Source of the DNA: Pelodera strongyloides
Taxonomy: Eukaryota; Nematoda; Chromadorea; Rhabditida; Rhabditidae
Reading direction: 5' to 3'
NCBI GenBank assembly: GCA_036852015.1
Contig: JAANDG010000154.1
Location: forward strand, 186,001-250,000
Length of the DNA stretch: 64,000 nucleotides
Shown here: piece by piece, positions 13,513-25,500 of the stretch
Layout of the letters: the number at the start of each line of letters is the position of its first letter
How positions within the stretch are numbered: the first letter of the stretch is position 1
Notes under the pieces: generated by a model
The model's input: the letters and a program-made list of their open reading frames with translations, nothing else
The model's database searches: none
Told to the model about the DNA's origin: nothing
Program-made: the position numbers and the translations under genes

Positions 13513-16008
13513 TTACAACATTCTTGGTGCGTTGAAGACTTCGACGGAATATTGATGAACATCGGAACTGCAGAGACTATTCTGAAGTGGAGAATCGAAT
13601 GTTGTCGATCCAATTGAGTGGAAAGCATCCGAAAGAAGGGGAATCTGCTTGGCAAGAGGTGTTGGAGAAGCAGGCACACGCTAAAATGGAAACTGTCATG
13701 ACTTGAAGAAACATCATTAACTGGGTCTGAACTAGTATTACTCGCATTTACTATGTACATAGAAATTCCGCCAAATCAAAATGAAAAACACCCACGAAAA
13801 GCCTGCGTGAAAACAGCACTAATTAAGAAATCATGAAACCATTTTTTTGTTCAGACTATCGGCAGCCAAATCATGGATCAAAAGAAAATCCTACCCCAAC
13901 TGCTGCTGACAAATAGTAATCGACAAGTGCTGATGTTGTTGTTCTGCACTTGGACGACTCAATTGCTCGGACAAGTCTCCTCAGAAGGTTCTGCAGTGGA
14001 TCTGTCGACTCGTTCTGAAACAAATGATGTAATTGAATAGAACCCCCTCTCCAAGTATGGACTACTGCAGTGAAACGATATATGTAAAGTAAACCAAATA
14101 GTGGGCACAACTTGATAAACAATTGGTTATCTAACTGAATTGATGAAAACAACTACCTGCCCATTCTCATTCGGTGCAATGAGATGACTGAAATGCCTGA
14201 CGTCTCCTTCTCGTAGACGTTTCTCGATGCGTTCGAGAATGGTTCGTGTCTAAATGAATTCTTAGATGACCTTATGTTCGCATTTTAGAAAAACTCCCAA
14301 CCAAGCCAAAATTTCGCTTGGTAACTTTACTTCATTTGCCACTGAAATAATGACCTGTATCTATTTCAAAATGCAGTGTAGCTTTTAATGACAACTGTAT
14401 GCAACGTATACTTAAGCGCAGGACCAACCTAGAGTACCGATCTTAATATAGGTATGATATTGATTTTACTTTACCTCGTCTCTTGTAAGATCTTGCTTCA
14501 GTGAAATGGTAGACAACTCCTCTGCCACTATTTTTTCAACCATGTTGAGAAGCTGAGAAACACCTGAAACGGTAATTTCTTATAGTAATTAACATGTACA
14601 AACTTTGTGAAGCACCGAAATAAATTCGAAAATTAACTCTAATAAAAAGGCATTGTAGAGTGTCGACAAACTTGCCTTTCGTCGTGAAGTACTGAATACA
14701 TTGAAGGAAGATCTGTCGGCTGGCAACATCGACGTTTGCCTGAAATCATACGTTACGTAATTTATATGAAGATGGTTAGAGAATTTCACGATTACAATTA
14801 GCCAACAAGGACGCACTCATTTAGTAAAAGAAACGAAAACAATATACCATGATTACCTTCGTTGTGGTGCATTCATTATTGTTCGAAGCTCCAAAATACT
14901 CAGACACGGACTGTGGCAGATAGGAAAGCCTGGAAGAATGTGATATGAGATGTTTGTATTGTTCACAGCATTTGTATGCGTTCACTTTAACAACGCCTTC
15001 ATTCATAAACGGAGATCGTAAACAAGAAACACATAGCTAAAATGACCGACCACGATCCAGGAGATTGGGCGGGCTGTTCAAAATGTGCGCAGATTTCAGA
15101 TGCGAGAATCGAGATTTGGGCTTTGAGTGCCACAGTGAGAAGAGAGTATGAATATGCAAGTCCTGCGATTCTGCACACGGTTGCAATCTGAAGTCAAAAT
15201 TTATTTGTTGTCGTTGGTACTGATTTTCAACCGGTTATATACCTAGAAATTGCAGAAAATAACTAGAAATAACCGAGAGATATACGAGACGAGACAGATT
15301 TCACCCAGCAAACTTTCGTACGCCGAAATCCGTAGCCTTGAATCATTCCAAGCTATTTTCGGTAATACAGCGGAACAATAGAGTGAAATATAGTATATAC
15401 CTTAATACTATTCCATCTTTCCAGTTTCTCCTGTGGGGATAAGTTTGGATTGTTTTGCAGTTCTTCAGTGGGTCGATCCACGTTGAAACGACCCTAGACC
15501 ATAGTACAATTGTTTCTTTTAACATTTTGTTGACCAGACTTAGGGATGAGTGTAAATTTACATTTGTATTGATTACCGTGTGAGCTAAAACGAAAATAAA
15601 ACAAACCTCTACAAGTTGTTTGATACTGGGTACCAATTCCATTATCGATTGATCGCAGGATCTCTGATTGCTGTCGAAGACGTAGTGACGACGGGCCTAA
15701 AACGCTTAGTAATGATAGAGCTGCGAAGACATAATAAAGAAATGTAAATTCCTTGACTTGGAGGTAAAAAAATTCTAACAACAGATTTTCCAAGTTTTCC
15801 AAGATGCAAAATTTCGAAAAACTACAAGCAAATGAAAGAACTGGGTACTGAAACTTGCCTGTATTTTGATGGAGCCATCTTGCTCGAGAGGATTTTCCCG
15901 TCTATTCGTTGAAGTATGCGAATAGGCAATGGCTCCACCAATAAGAGCTGCTCCACCCACGATAACCTTGCCCTTATGACGCTTGATGAACTCCCAAGTA
16001 CCAGACAT
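13513..16008 (-). CDS. prx-3: peroxisomal biogenesis factor 3 (PEX3)
   Basis: Ten exons: 16008-15859, 15696-15607, 15493-15401, 15187-15051, 14929-14857, 14739-14676, 14563-14475, 14249-14157, 14014-13895 and 13680-13513. They give 358 residues in one frame, close to the 373 of human PEX3. PEX3 is the peroxisomal membrane anchor that docks PEX19 and so drives insertion of peroxisomal membrane proteins. The N-terminus has the family pattern WEFIKRHKGK followed by a short hydrophobic Gly/Ala segment, the membrane anchor. Next come ARRHYVFDSNQRSC (human ARRQYHFESNQRTC) and SPQEKLERWNSIK. The C-terminus has TPLAKQIPLLSDAFHSI, matching the human LAKIIPIV region. Two introns use GC donors rather than GT (at 15,858 and 14,675). 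The symbol is the C. elegans name. High confidence. Confidence 0.93.
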
Positions 16009-16749
16009 CTGTAATGATAATACACACTCAACTTTGAGAATTAGTCGGCTTACAAAAACAGCAACATATAGTGTAAAATCTTCATTTATAATTGTCAACA
16101 TTTGAGAATACGGTCCGTTTTAGAAGGATGGATCTAAATAACGAGTACATGTAGGAAAAAGTTTCGCAAGAATTTATGCGAAAAACAGTATAGTTTAAAA
16201 CAAAAGTGACTTAGAGGCCCTTTCCAATAACTGCGAAGGAACTTAATGTTCAACTGAATTTAATGAAACTGCATATATTTAAGTAATTCAACATTTTTTC
16301 ACTTAATAATTATTACTCTCTGCAAGATAGTATCAGGAAAGATGAACAGTCAAACCAGGAAATTTTGAAAAAATGTGCAGGGAGTATTTTCGATCTAATT
16401 TGAAGGATTTTACGAATTGTTTAAAACTGCGTGGAAAAGGTTTACTCCAAAAAATCGCTCAATACGACAATTTGGCACCGGGGAAGGCGTGCTGATAAGG
16501 GACGCGAGAGTATAAACTAGACTACAAAGTAGGGAATTAATTGACAACAGTTAACAAACCAGACTACAAACTACGCGTTCTTACAGTCTGCTTAATTTGA
16601 TTTATTTAGGGGAATGTGCAGGAATAACAAACTAGCAGAAGACACAAATAAGGTGTGGGCTGTTTAGTATGTCTCTGGAAATGTTCAGTTTCCAAATGTT
16701 ATAATTAAGTTTAACAAACAGTGATACAACATTTATTGTATGCTTTAAG
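16009..16749. other. upstream region of PEX3, nothing resolved
   Basis: AT-rich spacer between the PEX3 start and the weak coding signal further upstream. No RNA gene, repeat or coding exon could be supported. Confidence 0.5.
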
Positions 16750-17770
16750 TTAGCAACTGATCAATTGGGCAATAATAGGATCAAAATAATACCTAATTGA
16801 TGAAGTGTAAAACAAGAATTTACGATCGTGTGCCACGAAATCATATTGTATCATGCGAAACATTGCATGTTCATTTTGGAAACCGCACAAAAAGTGACCT
16901 TGATGAGCAATCTCCATGAAGATTTTTATCTGGAACAATTAGGAAACAAAAGTGAGAATTCATTCTTATAATTTCAGGTTTTAAATGGAAAATAATAAAA
17001 ATTAATATTATTTAAGGTCAAGGTCTGCAGCACTAGCGCAATAATACATAGGATGCGGAAAAATATAGTGAGACTGATTAGCCGCGATACTGCGGGCAGC
17101 ATGGGTCGTTATCATTGTTGCTATAGTTTTGCAAAGAGAACCACAGGTTTTAATGTTTTTTTTATATTAAAGTCCCCAATAACAAACACAAAGATATCGG
17201 TCAGCTATAAAAAAATCCGCCCAATTGATATGTACCCTTGCTGAAAACAATGTATATAAAAACATGCTGTCCAGAATGGATTCCGGTGTGATTTCTTGTT
17301 CAACTTTCACGTTCACCACATGTTTACTTATACGCACACTTCGACACAATTCAAGGTGAATATTGAACAAAAGAAATAACTGTTGCCAAACTTTTATATT
17401 TTGTACCTTATATTCGAAATGCAGAAAACACAACGAAATGTGTGCATCAAATCCAATTAGGTCACTCTAACAAATTTCTCCTTTACTTTATGTGGGCGTG
17501 CTCATGTCTTGCCCCCGCAATTATAATGACCTGAAGGCCTGCCGCCTTCACAAAACACCGGTTCCTGCCCATTAATTGTCTCGAGAAAATGCCATTGATA
17601 ACATGTCTAACTTGGGAGAATGTCATTTCCTTTATCATAATTTCCAGTACAGTTTGCACTATGTAGATATTTATGGATCGGCACAATTTTGTGAAAACAT
17701 ACCAAAACAGAGTTTGGTGTATCCACCCATCATCGAACGTGCAAATACTAAAGTACAAATTCGCTACTAA
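16750..17770 (-). CDS. possible gene fragments, unrecognised
   Basis: Three minus-strand stretches look like exons because they are open and have plausible acceptors: about 17,760-17,531 (acceptor TACTTTAG, donor after GGCCTTCAG), about 17,406-17,232, and 16,931-16,790 (acceptor GTTCCAG, donor GTATTAT, or read-through to a stop at 16,750). Fragments include IHLELCRSVRISKH and IFMEIAHQGHFLCGF. I could not join them in one frame with confidence and recognise no family. They may be a real small gene, a decayed one, or chance. A further exon-like stretch lies in the left arm of the neighbouring fold-back element. Confidence 0.25.
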
Positions 17771-17999
17771 TACATTCGAACTTGCTAATTGTTGCAGATT
17801 ATACGTGAGGCAAATTCATTCTTCAACATTTCTTCTCCCGTCATGCTTAAACTGTCCACTTATTGACAATGACTCATGCTTAAGTACATATGTTTTCTCA
17901 TATAGCTACTTTGTAGTTCTTTGTTGAGTCTATACCACGTTTGTTGTCGTCTTTTGCTTACGTTATTTGCTCACGGAATGATGTTTAAGAAACCACTGA

Positions 18000-19488
18000 T
18001 ACACTTACACAAATTGTCTTCACCTCGTAAGGTTCACAAAACCATGATGCAGGCTGAGCATCGAAAAACATAATTTGTTTCTGTAAATAGATAAAACAGT
18101 TGGGCGTTTGAACCAAATAAATAATATTTTTGATAACATGAATAGCGTCACAAGGGGAGGGCTAACTTTACTTTACGCGTGGAGTACTGTACGCCCCGTA
18201 TTTAAACTGACGGGAGTTTCTTGGCTATCGCTAGCTTACTCTAAGTTTTATCAAGTGTAAAATAACTAAAATTTAAATTTGGTGCCAATATCGAATCACA
18301 AGCTCAAGTTCTCGTTTAGAATGCCCATTTTTGTCTCAAGTCCCCAACCTTACCGTCTTGGCTAGAGCAAGTAGAGAGAGCAATGGAAACGAGAGTTACT
18401 TGGTTTGACCTGGGGCTGCTTGACGCAATTGCGTCTATGAAATGGATAATTTTCTCCAGGGCTAGTCAAGACCCACTCTTTTCCATAGTTCTATCGAATT
18501 ACTCTAACCTATACGGAAGTTCGGGGATTGGAGACAACAATGAGCATATCTAAAGCAGCACTTGAGCATGAGCTTTGTTATTGGGACCATAATTGCCCTT
18601 GAACTTTTTACATTTGATAAAAATAAATAAAAACTAACAATTGCGCAGTGTCCCCACCCCTTTAAGCTGAATTAGAACTCAGCTTTCGTTTCTTCATCTA
18701 CCGTGTTATCTTTTGAAATCATTTGTTTCCTGTTTGTGCTTGATTTTGGTCTTCTACTAATAGGATTTCCCAACATGAAATCACAATTGTTCTCCAAAAT
18801 GAATGATTTTCTCTCACCATCAGTTCTTGAATGTAAATAACCTTTACGCAAATGTCCGGACACTTTTGTTCTGTTTGGGCTTGCGTGGTTTACTGATTTT
18901 TTGAGTGAGAATAACTATTTTCATCAAGTATTAGCTTTCAAAACTTTGTCAGCAAGGGGTGAAGCGTCCTAATAACTTGCATACAACTTTCTCTTAATTA
19001 GTGTACGAGCAAATCTTAATGTGTCTTTTGGACACTTGTGCGATGTCGGATACGCTGAATTAGACATTAGGCTATGGATAATAGATGGATCTTATCCTGC
19101 ATGCGTAGCTACTCCAGTTTAGATAGTAAAGGTTATTTACATTCAGTAGTAAAGGTTATTTAGCATTCTAAACGAGAACTTGAGCTTGTGATTCGATATT
19201 GGCACCAAATTTAAATTTTAGTTATTTTACACTTGATAAAACTTAGAGTAAGCTAGCGATAGCCAAGAAACTCCCGTCAGTTTAAATACGGGGCGTACAG
19301 TACTCCACGCGTAAAGTAAATGTTAGCCCTCCCCTTGTGACGCTATTCATGTTATCAAAAATATTATTTATTTGGTTCAAACGCCCAACTGTTTTATCTA
19401 TTTACAGAAACAAATTATGTTTTTCGATGCTCAGCCTGCATCATGGTTTTGTGAACCTTACGAGGTGAAGACAATTTGTGTAAGTGTA
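18000..19488. mobile_element. fold-back DNA element with about 323-base inverted arms, TA duplication
   Basis: Arms 18,002-18,324 and 19,163-19,486 are near-identical inverted copies starting CACTTACACAAATTG. TA flanks both ends (18,000-18,001 and 19,487-19,488), as in Tc1/mariner-type insertions. The 838-base interior has no recognisable transposase. It contains a diverged third, inverted copy of part of the arm (about 18,500-18,640), so the structure may be nested. Each arm holds an exon-like stretch, with acceptor TTTACAG followed by open sequence reading FFDAQPASWFCEPYE and then GTGAAG. The superfamily is inferred from the duplication alone. Confidence 0.88.
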
Positions 19489-19841
19489 TCGTCCTTTGTG
19501 TTTAATGTGTGCACTTAAAAATTTTCTTTTATTCTTTACACATAAGGCCCCTTGTTAGTAAGTTGGTGTCCTTACTGCACTGACATCTTTTCTTTTTGGT
19601 CTTTACACAATTCACTTTTTTTTTGCCTCATTTTTTTGCCTCATCCATCGACCAATAAAGATTTATTAGTAATAGCACAAGAGTAATTTTCTTATTCATC
19701 AGAAGGATGCGACTTAATGTGTTTCTACTTTAAAACACAATTCTATCTAGCGCCGGTCAAATGCACGAAAATTTCAGGATCGCAACTGTCGATTGAAATT
19801 TATACGGAAGGTGCTTAATAAAATACGTTCCTCCGCGAAGC

Positions 19842-20012
19842 TTAAAGCGAAATGCTAGCCCCTTTGGAAAATTTGCATATGATAAGCAAATCCTATGTAT
19901 CCTATGATAATTTTGTACGATCGTCCACGGCAATCGTACAAAATTAGCATATGATACATAGGATTTGCTTATCACATGCAAATTTTCCAAAGAGGCTAGC
20001 ATTTCGCTTTAA
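19842..20012. mobile_element. palindromic MITE with TTAA ends
   Basis: A 171-base near-perfect palindrome including its flanks. The halves meet near 19,928. The ends are AGCGAAATGCTAGCC and its complement, flanked by TTAA at 19,842-19,845 and 20,009-20,012. TTAA duplications are typical of piggyBac-type insertions, though the first bases are not the usual CCC. Non-coding. Confidence 0.82.
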
Positions 20013-22539
20013 CCAAAGAACTCAAGTTTGAACTCCTCAACTCAACTAACAGTCTTTTTTGTTTGTGTTTTGGTTAGACTCTTAACAACACATCTTTGGC
20101 CAGTGCAAGGCTCCTCCAATACAGATAACAGTCTCCATCGATTTGTCAACAATTTTAAAGAGTGCCAGTAACGGATATTTAGAAATGTGACCGTTGAATA
20201 CAGTGAAGATGGACTATTACTGTCGTGTTGGTCTAGTCAATAAGCACATTGATTTCCAGAATTGTCACCATTCAGTAAACTCCTTAATCAAAGGCCCTTA
20301 TTAGCCAGCCACGCTTCTTTATTAGCGAATTCATCGATCAATAACTTTTCGAACTTCGCGTGTTTCCCTGGAAATTGTGTTGTAATGTTGGTCAGGTTAA
20401 TTTTCCTGCTACACATAGTACGCTCTTTTTTAAAGATATCGGAGATTGATTTGATCATGTTCCATACCAACCAGCTATCACTAGATATGTTACTAGATTA
20501 TTGCACAGAACACTATTTATTTTCAGAAATATCCGACTGTGTCCTTTTTTGGTCCCACGCCTCTGATAAGACATAATAAGGCAATATTTGAAGGTGGAAA
20601 GCGGAAGTTTTGTCTCCGCGGTCCTGTAGATTAGTTCACCATATTATAACACCGTACTGTCTGCTTCTGGACCTAGAGTGACAAATTATTGGAGGAATAT
20701 TACTTACTGTACTGACTCTTTATTTATTTGTGTAAGAAACTTACTTCAAATATCATGAAAATAATTTGTACCGGATCTTTTTTAATGTTTTCTAAATGCT
20801 TGAGTTTTTCCCTTGCGCAGGCTTTCTTCAGTACCGATGAGTAACCGAATTTAATAGTTCCTCTAATGAAGCTCGTTTGGCAAGATTTGGTGCGTTGAGA
20901 TTCATTTGGTGAGTGTTCTGCTACCAACGAGACCAGTCTCAAAGTTCGCAACATATCCTGATGCGGCGCTGACTTTTATATTCCCGTTTTCGTCTGGCGT
21001 CACGAGTTGAGTTGCATCGATCGTCTGGGATTTTTATCTTATGATTTCATGGAAATAATATAGACTTGTTACTTATTCCATTCGGAAGTTGAACAAGATC
21101 ACGTGGCTCATTTTTCACAAAATCATTAAAGTCACATAAACTACTGTATCATTCGAAGCCCAAATATTCAATAGAAATCATTGCTTACTATCTCACTTTT
21201 GCAATTGTTACCATAATGCAATCACTCATCACTTTTACACATATTAATGCAATCATTGTGTTAACACAAAGTAAATAGAAGAATACAAGTTATTTTTAGA
21301 TTCGCACATATTCTCCGTAAATTAACTAATGCGGATAAGCAACTCGTGAAGATCGACGCAAACTTGTTGTTCATGTTTTTGGGTCAACGAAACAGTAGGA
21401 TGTCCTTTGTTTGGGAAAAATCAGAGAATTTTTGTAGCTTTTGTGGTGAGGCGAGTCGCACATGTACTAGAAAACATTAAGAATCACCGCGTATCGAACA
21501 CTTAAAACAACAGACGTTGTTCATTGAGGTAGCCCTACTTTTTTGCTACTTTTCATGCATTGTTAGAAACAAACTCATACTGTTAGTAATTTTTTATCCA
21601 AAAACAGTGGTGTGGTCACCTAGTATAAATGAGGTAATACATTACATAAAAAAATTGCCCGGTTTGTTTACCGATATGTTGAAGTGCGATGTATGCTCCC
21701 TGCTGGCCTTTTCCATTATCAATTTTCATTACAAATTTTGATTATTTCCTGTTCGGTCACTTCTTTTGATTGAATTCTTGCCCATCATTCTACAGGAATA
21801 CATTTCATACAACTAGTTTTGGATTGATAATGTCGCCTTTCTTACTTTTGAACAAAAACAATGCCGAACAATAATTGAAATTTTTTTTACGTATCGTGTA
21901 GGAGTTTACTCGGTGCAACCGAGTAAACTCAATATTCTCAGAACTTAAGCAATATTTCTTTGATCATTCACTATGTTCATAAAATATTGTTTCCACCGCA
22001 TCAAATTGCTTCATAAACCCGCTGCAAGCTAATGAACTAATAAATCTTCTAAATAAGTCTTCTAAGCAAGGCAGTATTAATCCCAGGCACTGTGGAGTCA
22101 GCTTGTGCATGATTTCTACATATCCTGGCGAGGACACTGAGCCATCTTACTTAAATTTGAGTTCGTGAGTATTTCCAAAATGTAAGCGAATTCTCCTTAC
22201 TGTTTTACTTCAATTTATGTATTTTGATATTTGCTCTATTATTTCTACTTGTTATTTGACAAATCGCGCGTGGTATAGTTTTAAGTTCAGTATTACAGGT
22301 TGTGCTATGTTATCCTTTACAACAATGCTAATTCATTAGGAACGACCAACATAAGAAGTTAGGAATTTAATTATGAATGTTTTCAACGTGAAACACTGTT
22401 ATTGATCAGTCTGCATTCTCTTTGTTCCATAAACGTTTAAAGATTTGAGAATGCTAGTGTACACCTATTAACTTGCAGATTTCCGGAATTGAATAAAAGA
22501 AGATATTCCTATTCTATTCACTGATATCGGAGGTCCACA
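20013..22539. other. upstream region of the P-glycoprotein gene, no gene seen
   Basis: About 2.5 kb of AT-rich sequence before the transporter start. Open frames such as 20,262-20,576 lack domain or splice support. The only structure noted is a small perfect hairpin (GAGTTTACTCGGT and its complement, about 21,901-21,930). Promoter elements could not be pinned down. Confidence 0.5.
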
Positions 22540-25500
22540 ATGGTGGACCCCGTCAAAGAAGAGAAATTGAAGGCCGAGAAAGAGTTCTTAGAAAAACAGA
22601 AGAAACTCGACCAACTATCAGAAAAGGAATGTGAAACGAAATTGGACAAAGAGCAGGTTAGAAACAAGGTTCATTATAAATGAATCATATTAGTAATTGT
22701 TTTTTTTTGTGGTGTTTCAGTTAATGTGAACATTACCGGTCCGAGCTCAGCACAAAAAGTGATTTTTCTTGTTAGTTAAACCATTAGTTAAACTCTGTTT
22801 CCACGTTATCGCTCACAAGTTTCAGGTAATTTTCCCGCAGACCACATTATATAGTTTTTTTTCAAATCTCCCACTCGTATATCCTTCATTGGTATCATCC
22901 ACCTTTAACTGATCAGTAACTCTACCCTCCTGTTTCTATCCATTTGAGGTATTCATATTCTGTTTTGATTGGTGATATTCCTTGTTTTCGAAAAGAAAAC
23001 AGTTCCTTGTACAAATTGTTACGTACGCGTCACTCTCTGACCCCTAGATAAGGAACGATAAGGGTTCAGTGTCAACTTAATACAATGCTTTGCTCCATAA
23101 CAGTTCATTAGCTGCTGTATTATAAGCGCCAGAGTTCTGCAAAGTGATAAAGACACCTGAAGTGTCGGACGAGCTGAACCATAACTTACTAACTGCCGGT
23201 CAAAAAGAATTCAAGAGAGGCAGAAGTCGGAGCCCATATCTCTTTGTGAAACATACACTTGTGCCATATTCTTAACGCGAAGAATATATCGTATCCTAAG
23301 CGCATATTTGATTGTGAGCCTCTACAACGAATCAAACGGAAAGTATAGCACATAATAATTCGTCAAGAAAATTTGCGTTTAACTCTCAGAACCGCATTTT
23401 TGAGTTTCATGACTAACAACAAAATTGTTCGGCCTAGATATACAATGTGTAAACCTTGTGTACTTGTTTGTCGAAAAACCTAGATGGAGTTTTACTAGTT
23501 GAACTCCATGCTCAGTCAGGCGATTTTTTCCTGATTTTGCCAGTCTTTCCTGCCGCATCTTCCATATAGGTTTGTTGATGCTATGTAACTATACGCGTTT
23601 CGTTTTTGTTTTATCTCCGCATATGATCGAAAAGAAAGCATACATTCTTCACAACTTTTGGAGAAAACGATTGATTTGTGCTTTTGCCTTTATCGTTTGC
23701 TCTGTCGTCCTTAATACAGCATGTAATGCATAGCTGCGACGTAATTTATTCATCTAAACACCTTTAAAATGGTCGAAAAGATGAGCAACTATTCCAGTTG
23801 GATCGTAATAATTGTGGTGTGCCAATTCAGAAACAATCCATCTGATTCTTAAAAACAATTTTGATGACGTGAGGCCACACTCTATTTGCAGTCTCTGGTT
23901 CGCGTAACGAATTACTCCCTAGGTCTGTTAACACTATTCTTTGTTTATACAACAAATATGTTACGTTTACCAAAGAGGAATGAGGAAATGCTCGAAATTT
24001 CTCTTGCCCGTGGGCACCGAAGTTTGTTTTTGGAATATAACTTGTTTAAGTAACTGTTAAGGAAAAGGTCGTACCAGCACTGCTTATTTGCAGTCTTGCT
24101 TACATTTTGGGTAGGATTTAAGTGCATCATCCTTTAGAGGAACCAGCGATCATTATGTGTATCTTATCCTTTTCCCTGCAAGCATTTCTCTATAGGTATT
24201 ACCAGCTGCAAATCATCTCTAACTAGGTTTTCGTGTAGATTAATAGAGAGCATGAACAACTATTCGGTACTCGAATTTAACTTCTCTATATATTTTTTAT
24301 CGGTTAGTAACATCTCATTTGGAAATTGATGTGAATTCTTTGGAAAACAAGAGGGAGAAAAAGAGATAGAAATGTTCCCAAAATAATATTGCGATGATTA
24401 CCTTTCTCTTTCCCCGTTTTATGAGTTTCTTTTTAACACTGTTACTACTATGAGTTGCTAGCAAAACAGTCAATGAAATACCTGTGTATTTTGCTCTCAT
24501 ATTTAATTATTTTGAAAATACAGTTGTAAAATGTTTATGGTTTAATTTTCTTACCGACTCGATTAGATTTTGTGAATATTGAGAATATTTGAATCCTTTA
24601 ATAACAATTACTGTCAAGTCTTAGAATAATGTTAACACGAAACAACCTACGGCAACTTAATCAATATTGTTGGGCTAGAAAGTGATCAAAAGTGATTAAC
24701 AGCTTGCTGTTTTCTCTCATTCCATCGGGACAATCTTAACAGTGCGAAGAGTTAACCTTGAGAAAGCCTCTTGTTTAGTAACAACGAATTGTCGTGAACA
24801 TTAGCTCAGCTGGATTCTTTCCTTGTTTCTAATATGTCTTGCCGACTGCTGACTTCAATTTAAACTGGGAACACAGCGCCCTTTTAAATGTCAATCCATT
24901 GTTTCTCGGCAGCTCAGTTTATGTGAAATAAAAAAAAATGCTTAGATTCTCAAATTTTTTTTGTACTTCCTTAAGTAAATGTGCTTTATTGGAAATTTAT
25001 ATTCAGGACGATGTTCTTTGTCACATCAGAATGACCGAAAAAGGCGCCGAAAAGCCCAAGGAGGGCCAGTCCTGGCTGGCCAGCTATAAGACACTCTATG
25101 CATTTGCGGACAGAGTGGACATACAGGTACTATTTCACACATTTATGTTGACTGGCCATTTTTTCTTCAGTAAGAATATAGATCTCAATTATTTCGCGTT
25201 TAGCTGATGGCTGTCGCTATAATCTGTTCTATTATTCAATCGGTGCTCCCTCCCTTTGTATGGTTGCTCGTTGGTAATTTCGTCAACCAGGCTGTTATAG
25301 GAAATGTAAGTTATTTGCTTTATGCTATTTCTATCATCTGGCTTACTGCGAGATCGCCCTGGTAGCATGCTTTATTTAAGTTTTTCCAAAAAGGCCAAGG
25401 GCTGACAAGAACACGTAAATCAACAGTGCTATTCTTAGATATCTTCACAATTAATTTGTCAAAACACGTGTTCACTTCCTTACAAACATAATGTCAATCA

